The translations under genes were made by a program, and so were the position numbers. Under the pieces are notes generated by a model. The model did no database searches. It was not told the origin of the DNA and saw nothing but the letters and a program-made list of their open reading frames with translations. 64,000 nucleotides of DNA from Piscinibacter sp. (GTDB lineage Bacteria > Pseudomonadota > Gammaproteobacteria > Burkholderiales > Burkholderiaceae_C), in NCBI GenBank assembly GCA_016706565.1, contig JADJJI010000008.1:1-64000 (forward strand), written 5' to 3'. Numbering within the stretch: the stretch's first letter is position 1; each line of letters starts with the position of its first letter. Below are positions 8,364 to 19,200 of the stretch, one piece after another.

Positions 8364-9191
8364 GTGAATCTTCTTGTCGCCCTCGGCTGGGCCCTCGCCA
8401 TCGCCACGCTGGTCGCTGGCGCCCTGGCCGCGCCGACACTGGCGCGCCTGTGGCGCCGGCAGCGCATCGCCCGCCGGCCCTTCCCTGCCGCCTGGCGCGA
8501 GATCCTGCGCCGCCGCGTGCCGCTGGCGCGTGAGCTGCCGGCCGCACAGCAGCTGCGGCTGAAGAAGCGCATCCAGGTGCTGCTGGCCGAAGTGCCCTTC
8601 ATCGGCTGCGCCGGCCTGACGCTCGACGACGAGATGCGCGTCACCATCGCCGCGCAGGCCGCCTTCCTGCTGCTCGGGCGCGGCGGTTCGTTCGGCAACC
8701 TGCACGAGGTTCTGGTCTACCCGGGCCACTTCGTCGTGCCGCGCAGCGAGGCGGGCGCGGGTGGCGTGGTGCATGAAGGGCGCGACGTGCTGGCCGGCCA
8801 GAGCTGGCAGCGCGGCCAGGTGATCGTGGCCTGGGATGCGGTGCGCGACGGCGCAGCCGATCCGCACGACGGCGCCAACGTCGTCATGCACGAGTTCGCG
8901 CATCAGCTCGATCAGGACAGCGGCGCCGCCAATGGCGCGCCCTACGTCGGGCGCGGCGCGCTGCAGCAGGCCTGGGCGCGCGTGATGAACCAGGAGTTCG
9001 AGGCCTTGAGCAACCGGCTGGCGAGCGAGCAGCCCGGCCTGATCGATGCCTATGCCGCCACCAGCCCGGCGGAGTTCTTCGCCGTGGCGACCGAGCACTT
9101 CTTCGAGCAACCGGCCGCGCTGGCCGCCGAACGGCCCGCGCTGTACGAGCAGCTGCGGCGCTGCTACCGGCTCGACCCGGCGGCCTGGTAG
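8364..9191 (+). CDS. mtfA: MtfA family zinc peptidase (Mlc titration factor A)
   Basis: The 275-residue protein starts at a GTG (8364) preceded by AGGGAGC. Residues 1-25 form a hydrophobic segment. The zinc-metallopeptidase motif HEFAHQLD lies near residue 175, and the late AATSPAEFFAVATEHFFE block carries the third metal ligand region typical of MtfA. MtfA binds the glucose repressor Mlc in enterobacteria and is a zinc aminopeptidase; the physiological target in betaproteobacteria is unknown. It stands alone. Confidence 0.9.
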   Translation: MNLLVALGWALAIATLVAGALAAPTLARLWRRQRIARRPFPAAWREILRRRVPLARELPAAQQLRLKKRIQVLLAEVPFIGCAGLTLDDEMRVTIAAQAAFLLLGRGGSFGNLHEVLVYPGHFVVPRSEAGAGGVVHEGRDVLAGQSWQRGQVIVAWDAVRDGAADPHDGANVVMHEFAHQLDQDSGAANGAPYVGRGALQQAWARVMNQEFEALSNRLASEQPGLIDAYAATSPAEFFAVATEHFFEQPAALAAERPALYEQLRRCYRLDPAAW

Positions 9192-9192
9192 T

Positions 9193-10143
9193 TCAGCGCG
9201 GCAGCACCGACAGCGCCAGGCGCACCGACTCCCGCGCGTCCAGGCAGATCGCCTGCGCGCCGAAACTCTCGGCGCGGTGATCTCGCAAGCCGAACACCGG
9301 CCCGCCGAGCAGGATGGGCGTGACGGGGTTGCGCGACGCGGCCTTCAGGTTCGCCACCAGCGCGGGCAGGCTGCGCAACTGCGCATCCAGCGCCACCGAC
9401 ACGCCGACCAGGTCGAACCACTCGTTCTTCACCGCGCGGCACAGCTCGGCGCTGCTCGGCGACACCTCGAGCACCACCTGCCAGCCGGCCTTGCGGAAGA
9501 ATTCGGACACGATCGACAGGCCCAGCACATGTTGCGATCCCGGCGCCGATGCCAGCATCACGCGGCGTACGACGCCGGCCTCCTGCGGGCCGTCGTGGTA
9601 CTCGTAGCCCATCGAGTGGATCAGCTCGTGCATCAGCACGAGCCCGAGCGTGACATCGGAAAAGCTTGCGCGGTCGTCTTCCCATTGCGCGCCCAGGTGA
9701 CGCGCGGCCGGGCCGATCAGGTCGACGAGCACGCTGTCCTGATCGAGCCCCTGGGCCCGCAGGCCTTCGATGAGGCTCGCCGCGCCGGCGCGGTCGCCGG
9801 CCGCGCAGCGCTGCGCCAGCATCAGGATGTCTTCGGGCCGGGGCCGCAGCGAGCGGCTCGGCTCCGCGCGCACCGTGCCCTGCCTGTGCGCCAGCACGAG
9901 ACGCGGGATGATCTGCGTCTCGAGGACCGAGCGCATCGAGCGGCGGCAGTCGTCGTCGCCGCCCTGGGAGGCGCGGAGATCGGAGAGGTCGTCGCCGCGA
10001 TCGTCGCTCGACGCCCTGCGCGGATCGAGCATGGACGAGAGCGACCAGCCCCGAAAGGCGCGCCCCCACGTGAACATGCGGGCGACCGGCGATGCGAGCG
10101 GGAGGAGATTCACGGCGTTGCGGCCCGGCCGGTGCTGGCGCAC
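9193..10143 (-). CDS. Cobalamin B12-binding regulator (PpaA/AerR-like)
   Basis: The product is 316 residues from a GTG at 10143; an ATG at 10077 would give 294. The N-terminal part has the ETQIIPRLVLAHR segment and a helical B12-binding cap, then DVTLGLVLMHELIHSMGYEY and a Rossmann-like B12 domain (RRVMLASAPGSQHVLGLSIV ... WFDLVGVSVALD). This matches the AerR/PpaA family, which senses light or redox through cobalamin and antagonises the PpsR/CrtJ repressor of photosynthesis genes. No photosynthesis genes are visible here, so its partner is unknown. The stop codon lies one base from the end of convergent mtfA. Confidence 0.8.
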   Translation of the reverse strand: MRQHRPGRNAVNLLPLASPVARMFTWGRAFRGWSLSSMLDPRRASSDDRGDDLSDLRASQGGDDDCRRSMRSVLETQIIPRLVLAHRQGTVRAEPSRSLRPRPEDILMLAQRCAAGDRAGAASLIEGLRAQGLDQDSVLVDLIGPAARHLGAQWEDDRASFSDVTLGLVLMHELIHSMGYEYHDGPQEAGVVRRVMLASAPGSQHVLGLSIVSEFFRKAGWQVVLEVSPSSAELCRAVKNEWFDLVGVSVALDAQLRSLPALVANLKAASRNPVTPILLGGPVFGLRDHRAESFGAQAICLDARESVRLALSVLPR

Positions 10144-10243
10144 CGGCCCGGGACCGGGGAGTACTGCTGCTGCGAACCTTAACCCGGACGTCCTGCACTC
10201 TCCACTAGGTGTTAAACCCAGGGCCGCGCCGCCGATTCACGCG

Positions 10244-13200
10244 TCAGAACTCATAGCGCAGCTCGCCGATGATGCCGTGTGCCCGGTACCCCGGCCTCAG
10301 CTCGGCCGAGTAGCGCAACTGCGTCGTCAGCCCGCTGCCCGAGCGGTAGGTCACGCCGAGGCCGAGCTTGGTGCCGTTGCGCTTGATCGGCTGGCCCTCG
10401 ACCGCGAAGGCCGCGTCAGGCGCATCGAGGTAGGCGGCGTTGATCAGCCGGTTGCCGCTGCCGAAGTCGTGCAGCCAGGCCACGCTGGCCTCCGGGCTCA
10501 CGCTGGCGCTGCGCTTGGGCTGCATAGGCCTGCGTCCAGCGCACGCCCAGCTCGGAGACGACCGAGCGCGTCTTGCGCTGCTCGACGGCCAGCGCGGCGC
10601 CGCTGCCGCTCTCGGTGTAGCCCTCTTCCTTGAGCTGCGTGTAGCGCAGGCTGGCGAAAGGGTCGACCCAGCCGCCGCCGGCGCGCAGCGGCAGCCCCGC
10701 GCCGAGCGTGGCCGCGATCACCTTCGCGTCGTGCTGGCTGGCCACCGGCGTGCTGCTGGCGCCCACGACGATGCTGCGCCGGCTGTCGTAGCTGGTGTTC
10801 CCCACCGAGAAGGTGCCGCTCGCATAGAAGCCCTCGCCGGTGTAGCTGCCGTACAGCGCGAACAGGCGCGAGTCGATGTCGGCGGTGTTGCCGGCGATGT
10901 CGGACCTGAACTCGTTGTTCACCCAGCCGAAGGCAGCGCCGGCACTGAAGGATTCGCCGAAGCGGTGGTCCATGCCGATCGCCCGGCCGGCGAGGTCGAA
11001 GCGGTAACCCGCCACGTCGCCCGCCGGGTCCTGGTCGCCCTTCTGCGCGAAGGCCTGCACCCACAGCCCGTAAGGCTTGCCCTGGCGCGGCTCGGCCGCG
11101 CTCTGCAACGACAGCGCGCCGGCGCCCAGGCGGCTCGCCAGGCTGGCCTGCGGCACCGCCACGGCGGCATCGGCACGCGCGCCGACCTGCAGGGCCCCCA
11201 GGCGCTGCTCGATGGCCTGGCCGAAGCGGTGGGCGCTGGCGGCACCGGCGACAGCGCGCTGGCCGTGGGTCGCCGGGCTGAGGCTCGCGTAGGCAGTGGC
11301 GAACTCGGCGTCGGTCGCCAGGCCCTGCAGGGTGCCGAGGGTGTTGCGCAAGTCGCCGCGCGCTGCGGGCAGCACGCGGTCCAGCTGGCGCGCCACGGCC
11401 TGCGCGTTGGTGCCGGCAGCCACCGTGGTGAAGCTCTTCACCTGGGCCTTGACGTCGAAGGCCTCTGCCCCCTGCACCGACGTGAAGCTGAGCAGCCGCG
11501 TCGACGCCGGCAGCTCGATGCGCTCGAACGCGGTGCCCGCGCCGAAGCCGCCATCGGCGCGCAGCAGTTCGTAGCGGGTGCCGTCGACGAACGGGCCGGC
11601 GCCGCGCTGCACGCTGTAGCTGCCGCCGAGCTGAGCCTGGCCGAGCAGGTGCAGGCGGCCGTGCGTGCCGTCGCCGTTGATCGTCGCCTGGAACTGCCCG
11701 TCGGCGCGGAAGCGGTAATCACCCGCCACCTCCAGCGTGCCGCCCTGGACCTCGAGCCGCTGCACCGAGGGCAGCGAGGCCAGCGAGAAGGTGCCCTCGC
11801 CGCGCTTGGCGATCACCGCCGCCGGCACCGTGCCGCCGAAGCTGCCGTTGCCGTTGAGCTGCAGCAGCAGGCGGCTGCCATCGTCGATCACGGTGCCTTC
11901 GATGGCGGTTGCGCCTCGCATCGTCAACACGTCGGTGCCGGCGCCGAGGTCGATGTCGCCGCGCGTCACCGACCCGTCGCCCAGCACCACCGTGTCGTTG
12001 CCGGCGCCCGCGTCGATCGCGATGCCGGCCATCGCCACGCCGCCGACCGTGCGCGTGGCGACGATGCTGCCCTGGTTGACGATCAGGTCGTCGCCGCTGC
12101 CGGTGCGGATGCCGACGGCCGTGGCCTCGCCGCTCGACACGGCGTCGACCACGATGCGGCCCTCGTTGACGATGCGGCTGCCGCCGTCGCCAGAACCGAT
12201 GCCGATCGCGAGCGCCTTGCCGCTGACTCTGCCGATCAGGAAGCCGCCCGCGGCTTCCGCGCGGACAGTGATGTCGCCGGCGTTGGAGACCGTGTTGCGG
12301 CCCTGGCCCAGCATCGCGCCGTGGCTCTGCGCCTCGGCCATGCCGACCACGCTGCCGCCGCGGGCCGTCGCCGTCGCCTGGATCGACCCGGCGTTGTGCA
12401 GCTCCGACTCGCCCTGGCTGGCCACGCCGACCGCCGTGCTGTCCGCCGTGCCGAACCAGCCCGTGGCGACCGCTGCGGCTTCGATCGTCCCCGCGGTCGT
12501 GACACGGCTGGCCTGCGCGTCGGCGCTGTCGCCCAGGCGCATGCCATAGGCCTCGGCTGCGGATTGCCAGTACGAGGTCGCCGTGCTGCGGGCCGTCAGG
12601 CCGCCCGTGTTCTCGACCTGGGCCTTGCCGTCCAGGCGCAGCCCGTACGCCGCGCCGTCCGCATGGCCGATCGTCGTGGCCACGCTGGCCACGTCGATGC
12701 TGCCGCTGTTGAGCACGGTGTCGAAACCGCCGCCTGTCCAGATGCCGATCGCCTCGTTGCCGCGCACCTCGGCCTGGCTGTAGAAGAAGTTCTGGCCGCC
12801 TGCCCAGCCCGGCGACGTCCAGGCCGAGGTCTGCGCCTGCGCGTCGACGCTCACGCCGATGTGCCCTTCGTTGAGGACCACGCTGGCCGCGCCACGGCTG
12901 ACGATGCCGATGGCCGTCGTGTTGCTGATGATCGCCGTCGCCCCTGCACCGGCGCCGGAGAAGCCGTGTGCATTGGCGCCCGCGATCGCGGCCGCCTTGG
13001 GCGCGGCCGACGCGGTGACTGTCCCGCCATTCCAGATCTCGTTGTCACCCGCGCCCGCATCGATGCCGATGGCGGCAATGCCGTCGATCGCGGCGGCCGA
13101 CTCCGCGTCCGCGTCGTTGTCCAAGTGACCGCCTCCCTCGGCACGGGTGGTCGCCGACGCTTCGGGGCTCGCGCTCGACGCGATCGACCCGGCGTTCGCG

Positions 13201-16200
13201 ATCCGGTCCCCCCCGGCGCCTGCCTGTACGCCAACGGCACGGCTGGGCTGCAGGACTGCCGTCGAAATGCCGTGCACGTCGCTGTTGGCGCTGATGAACG
13301 CGGCCGTGGCCGTCGTGCTGGCGGCCGCCGATCCCTGGAGCGTTGCCGAGACCGAACCCTTGACGACGATCCGATTCTCCCCGTCGCCGGCATCGATGCC
13401 GATGGCCGAGGACTCCGCGCTGACCGAGGACTTGGCATTGCCGTCGACGAACAGCCGGCCCGCCTGCACGTCGGAGGCCGAGCTGGCGGCGAAATCGGCG
13501 GTCACGTCGACCACACCCTGCTCGAAGTCGACGAGCTTGTCGTCGCCGCCGCCGGCCGCGATGCCGATCGCGGTCGTCTGCGCCGTCACCGTGGCGGCCG
13601 TGCTCGTCGCACCGAACACCGAACTTGCGCCGCCGCCGGCGCTGGGCGTGGCCTTCGCCAGCACGGTGAGCGAGCCCTCGTTGTGAACGAGGTTGTCACC
13701 CTCTCCTGCGCCGACCCCCTTTGCGTTCGCGATCGAGATCAGCACGCTGCTCGTGTTCGCGTTGCCGAAGCCGAACGACGTCGAGTTCGCGTTCAGTGTC
13801 GCGGCGGCCGAGACGCCCATCACGCCGCTGTTGACGACGGCATCGCTGTCGTCTCCCCCATCGATGCCGGTCGCCGTGGCCAACGCCGTCACGTTCGATC
13901 CGGCGGAGGCGCCACCGAAGATCGCCTTGCCCGCGCCGTTGACGTCGATCCGGGCCTTGGACGCGACCTCGATGCCGCCGTCGTTCTTCAGCAGGTCGGC
14001 GCCGCTGCCGCCACCCAGGCCGACGGCCGTCGAACCTGCGCTCACAGTGGCCAGCGTGGGCGCCGAGCCGGCGAATGAGAACGAGGCGCCGATCATGTCG
14101 GCAAATGTGTCAGCTGCCACCTTCAGTGTGGCCGGGCCGGTGTTGACGAGACTGTCGTCGCCCACGCCGCCGTCCATGCCGGTGCCTGACGTCAAGGCCT
14201 GCGTGTTCCCCTCGGCCGTGGCCTTGCCCGCCACCACGACGGCGGTGGTGTCGGCATGGGAATCGGCCGCGGCTGCGACCTCGATCTCGCCTCGATTGAC
14301 CAGCCGGTCGGCACCCGCGTCGCCGAGCATGCCGAGCGCCGTCGCGCTGACAAGCGTGCTGGCCCGTGTGCTCTCGGCGCCGAAGAGGTTGACGCCGACG
14401 CCAACCGTGTGGTTGCGGGCGAGTGCATCGACCTTCACGAGGCCGCTGTTGTCGACGAGGTCGTCCCCACGCCCGCCGTCCAACCCCACGCCCAGCGCGC
14501 TGGCCGAGGTGCCGGCATCTACCCGCCCGCGGCCGGCCAGCTTGACCGTCACGTTCAGCGCGCTCGTGCACGCACCACCCGCCTGCTCTGTGCACTGTCC
14601 GTCGCGCGCCGTGTCCGGCCGCAGCGCCGGCTGACCGGCGTCGACCACGACACTGCCGCTGTTGGCGATCTCGTCGTCGCCCTCTCCGCTCACGATGCCG
14701 CGGGCGGTCACGCCGGCATGCTTGGACGCTGTCGTGTCGCCGGTGTCCGACGAGGCGCTGCCGGCCAGCACCACCGACACGCCCTTCGCGCTCGCGCTGC
14801 TGTGCGCCGATGCCACGAGCGTCGACCGGTTGTCGATCCGGTCGTCGCCGGCGCCGCTGTCGATGCCGCTCGTGCGCGCCTCGGCCTGGGTGTTGGCGCT
14901 TCCGGAGCTGGCGCCGAACAGCGTCACGTCCACCGTCAGGCCCCCCGCCGTCGCCTCGCTGCCGGCGGTGAGGCTGCCTTCGTTGAGGATCGTGTCGTCA
15001 CGCGCACCGCTGCGAACACCCTCGGCGGTCGCCGTTGCCATGTTGCCGGTCTCGCCGAGCGAGACGCCGAACAGCGCCCCGCCGACACTCGTGCCCGTGG
15101 AGGTCGCGAGCGCCGCGGCCGTCACGCTGTTGCGGTTGGCGAGCGTCGCCCCCTGGGTGTCGTGATCGTCGCGGCTGCACGGCGATTCACCGCCACCGCC
15201 CGTCGCCTGCTTGGCGTGGCCGCAGGGGGCCGGTGCGGCGCTGTCCGCATCGTTCAGACCGACCGCATGGGCGCTGGCCGAGGTCGTGAGCTTGGCCGCG
15301 GCGTAGCCGCCGAAGATGTTGCCCACGTCGATGGATACCGACGTGCCCTTCGCATCGGCGCTGGCGTCGGCCTTCACCACTCCTTCATTGAGCGTCGTGT
15401 CCTCTCCTTCGCCGGCGTCGATACCGAAGACTTCAGCCTGGACCGTGCTCCGCGCATCCGCGATGGAGGCCCCGACCGCCGGGCCGAGGGCGCCGGTCAG
15501 GGTCACCGACACACCGACGGAATCGGCACGTGCCTTGCCCTGTACGTCGACCGTGCCGCGGTTGACCAGCAGGTCGTTGCCCGCCCCGCCGTCCATGCCG
15601 TGCACGACGGTGAGCGCATTCGCGCTGGTGTCGGTGATCGATGCACCCGCGGCGCCTCCGGCCAGCGAGAGGTTCAGCGCGACGGTCACGCCGGTCGCAT
15701 GCGCCACAGCCTCGACCGCACTTATCTTGATGTCGCTCTCGTTGACCAGCGTGTCATGGCCGGCGCCGCCGTCCATGCCCGTGGCCCGCACCTGCGCCGT
15801 GCCCTTGCCGTCGACCAGCGCCGCCCCAGCCGCGACGCCGGCGTTCAGCGCCGCGTTGCCGCTGACGCTGACGCTCACCGCGGGGGCATCGGCATGCACG
15901 TTCTGCAGCGTGAGTTCGCCGCCATTGAACAGCGTGTCGTTGCCCTGGCCACCCTGCAACCCGACCACTGCGGCACGCGCCGTGGTCGAGCTGTCGACCA
16001 GCGCGGCGCCGACCGCTGCGCCGTTGCTGACCACGCCGAGCTCCACGCTGACGCCGACGGCCGTGGTGGAGGCCGCCACGTCGTCGATCACGATCCGGCC
16101 CTCGGCCTTGTTGGCCACCCGGTCGTCGCCCGCCCCGCCGTCCACACCCACCGCAGCGGCCTCGGCCGTCGCGCTGGCGCGGCCGAGCGCGGCACCCGCG

Positions 16201-19200
16201 GCCACACCGCCAGACAGCGTGCCGCTGATCGACACGTCGGCGCTCACGGCCACGGCACCGGCCTTGATGTTGCCGATCGCGATGCCCGACTTGTTCCAGA
16301 GTTCGTCGCGCCCTTCGCCACCGTCGATGCCGGTGGCGCTCGCGATGGCCGTCGCGCTGCTGTCGGCCAGTGCGGCGCTGACGCTGATGCCGTTGTTGGC
16401 ACCGGCCAGCCCGAGCGAGACCGAGGTGGCATGGCCACCGGCAGACAGGCCGCTGATGCCGATGTGGCCGCGGTTGACCGCGAGGTCGTCGCCCGCGCCA
16501 CCGTCCAGGCCGCGCGCGCTCGCCGTCGCGGTGCTGCTGCCGTCGGCCAGGCCGGCGGCCACGTTCACGCCGTTGCTCGACGCCGCCAGAGCCACCGTCA
16601 CGCCCACGGCATCGGCCTTCGCGGTGGCGCCCACGATGTCGACGGTGCCCTCGTTGAGCAGCGTGTCCTTGCCGTCGCCGCCCGCCAGGCCGGCGGCGTC
16701 GAGGCTGGCGGTGACGCCGCTCCTGACCAGCGCCGCGCCCACACCGAGACCGTCCTTGGCGATCGTGATGGTGACGCCGACGTCCACCGCGTCGGACTCG
16801 GCCGCGACGTTCTCGAGCCTGATCGTGCCGAGGTTGGCCAGCGTGTCGCGCCCCAAGCCGCCTGCCACGCCGGTGGCGGTGGTGGTGGCCATGCCGGCCG
16901 CATCGGCCAAAGCCGCGCCGAGCACCAGGCCGTCCTTCGCGCCGGAGATGTCCAGCGAGACGGCGACCGCGTTGCTGTCGCTGCGGACGTCCTTCAGGCT
17001 GACGAGCTTCTCGTTGACCAGGGTGTCGTCGCCTGCACCGCCGGCGATGCCGGTCGCCGTGGCCTGGCTGACTGCGTCGGCCCGGGCCAGCGCCGCGCCG
17101 GCGGCGAAGCCCTGCTTGGCCAGGGCCAGCTCCAGCGAGACGCCCACCGCAGTGGTGTCGGAGCCGATCGCCGCGAGCTGGATGTCGCCGCGGTTGAGCA
17201 CCTGGTCGTCGCCGTCACCGCCGTCGATGCCGGTGACGGTGGCGCTCGAGGCGGCGCGCGTGTCGGTGAGTGCCGCGCCGATCGCGGCGCCCGTCTTGGT
17301 TACGACGGTCGGCTCGATGCCGACGCTGACCGTCGTCGCGGTGGCCTGCACAGTGCGCGGGTCCTGCACGTTGCGCGACTGCGTGGCGATCGTGCCGGTG
17401 TTGAGGATCAGATCGTCTCCGCCGCCGCCGGCGATGCCGGTCGCCGCGGCATTCGCATCGACGGCCGAGCGCGTCAGCGTGGCCCCGGCCGCCAGCCCGG
17501 TGGTCGAGCCCTCGACGGTGAGGTTGACGCCCACCGAGACGGCCTGGGAGGTCGCCGTCAGGCCAAGCCGGCCCTCGTTGGCGAGACGTTCGCCCGCCTC
17601 GCCGCCTTGCATGCCGGTGGCGCTGGCGGTCGTGGTCGCGCTGGTGTCGCTGAGCGCGACGCCGACCGCAGCGCCTTCCTTGGCGAGGTTCACATGCGCG
17701 GCGACGTTGACGGCCACGTTGGCCGCGTCGGCGTCGACCTTGATGGCGCCGGCGTTCCTCAACTCCGCCGGCGGCGCCGGTGGCGTGCAGCCATGGTGGG
17801 CCACGGCGCTCGCGCAGGACTTCGAGGGCCGCCCCAGGGCAGCGCGCCCCGGGTCGCCAGCGTCGCGCCGCGCTTCATCGTCGCCCTGCGCTTCATCGTC
17901 GCCCTGCGCTTCATCGACGGCCAACGCGGCGTCGCCGCTGCGCAAGCCCACCGCCGTGGCGGTGGCGGTGGTGTCGGCGTCGAGCACCGTCACGCTGGCC
18001 GCCAGGCCCTTTTCCGCCAGGCGCTGCACCTTCACCGACGCAGACACCGAGGTCGCGCTGGCGCTGGCCGTGCTGTCGAGCTGGCCCAGGTTCTCGATGC
18101 GGTCCGATCCGGCACCGCCGTCCAGGCCCACCGCGCGTGCCTTGGCCGTCGCATCGGAGTCGACCAGCGACACTCCGGCCAGCGCGCCGTTCTCCTCGAT
18201 CTTCACGTCGATGCCCACCGTCACGTTCAGCGCACTCGCGCTGGCGGTCGCCGTGCTGGTGCCGCGGTTGACCAGCGTGTCGTCGCCCGCACCGCCCCGC
18301 ACCGCCACGGCCTTCGCCGCGGCGCTGTTCGAGGTGTCGCTGGCCGCGCCGGTGCCCAGCAACGACGGGTTCGGCCCCTGGTTGAAGTCGAGCGGGCCCA
18401 TCAGCGCGACGTCCACCGTCACGCCGTAAGTCGTCGTGGTGGCGCTCGCGCCGAGCACGCCGTCGTTGACGATCGCGTCGCGGCCGTCGCCGCCATCGAT
18501 GCCGGTCGAAGCACTCTTCGCGTCGATGCTGGCACGCGCCAGCGAGACACCGAACTCGGCCGAGATGCTCGGCGGCTTGGGTTGACTCGGGTCCGGCGTC
18601 TTCTTGTCCTCGAACTTCAGCCCGGCCCGGGCGATCACGTCGACCGTGCCGCTGTCGGCCGTCGCGTTGATGCTCATCGAGCCGCCGCTGGTGTTGACGA
18701 TCGTGTCGTCGCCGAGGCCGGCGTCGATGCCGATGGCCTTGGCCGTCGACACCGTGATGGCGTCGGCCACCAGCACGGTGTAGCTCAGCGGGATCTGCGG
18801 CGGCAGGGGCACCAGGGGTGGCTTCTTCGCCAGGTCGGCGAGTTTCGCCACCGCCTCGGCGGTCGACGATTCGGACGTCGCGCTCACCACCATGGCCCCG
18901 CCGAGGGCGACGCTGTCGTCGCCGTCCCGCGTGGCGATGCCGGTGGCCTTCGCGATAGCCTCCGTGCCGGCGCCGTCGACCGAGAAGCCGGGCGTGGGAA
19001 TGTGGAAGTCGTACACGCCGACGACGACATCGACGACTTGCTGCTTCGCCGAGGCATCGGCCGTGACGGTCACCGGCCCGGCCAGCGCCAGGTTGTCGTC
19101 ACCAGCGCCGCCGCGCAAGCCGGTCGCCCTGCTGTCGGCCGTGATGCCCACCGAGGCGATCGGGCCGTAGAAGAGCGAACGCACCGTCGAAGTGATGCCT

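Noticed and set aside
10440-14078. Open frame of 1,212 codons on the plus strand, also opposite the autotransporter
   Set aside because: Same reason; base composition alone keeps the frame open and no motif is visible.
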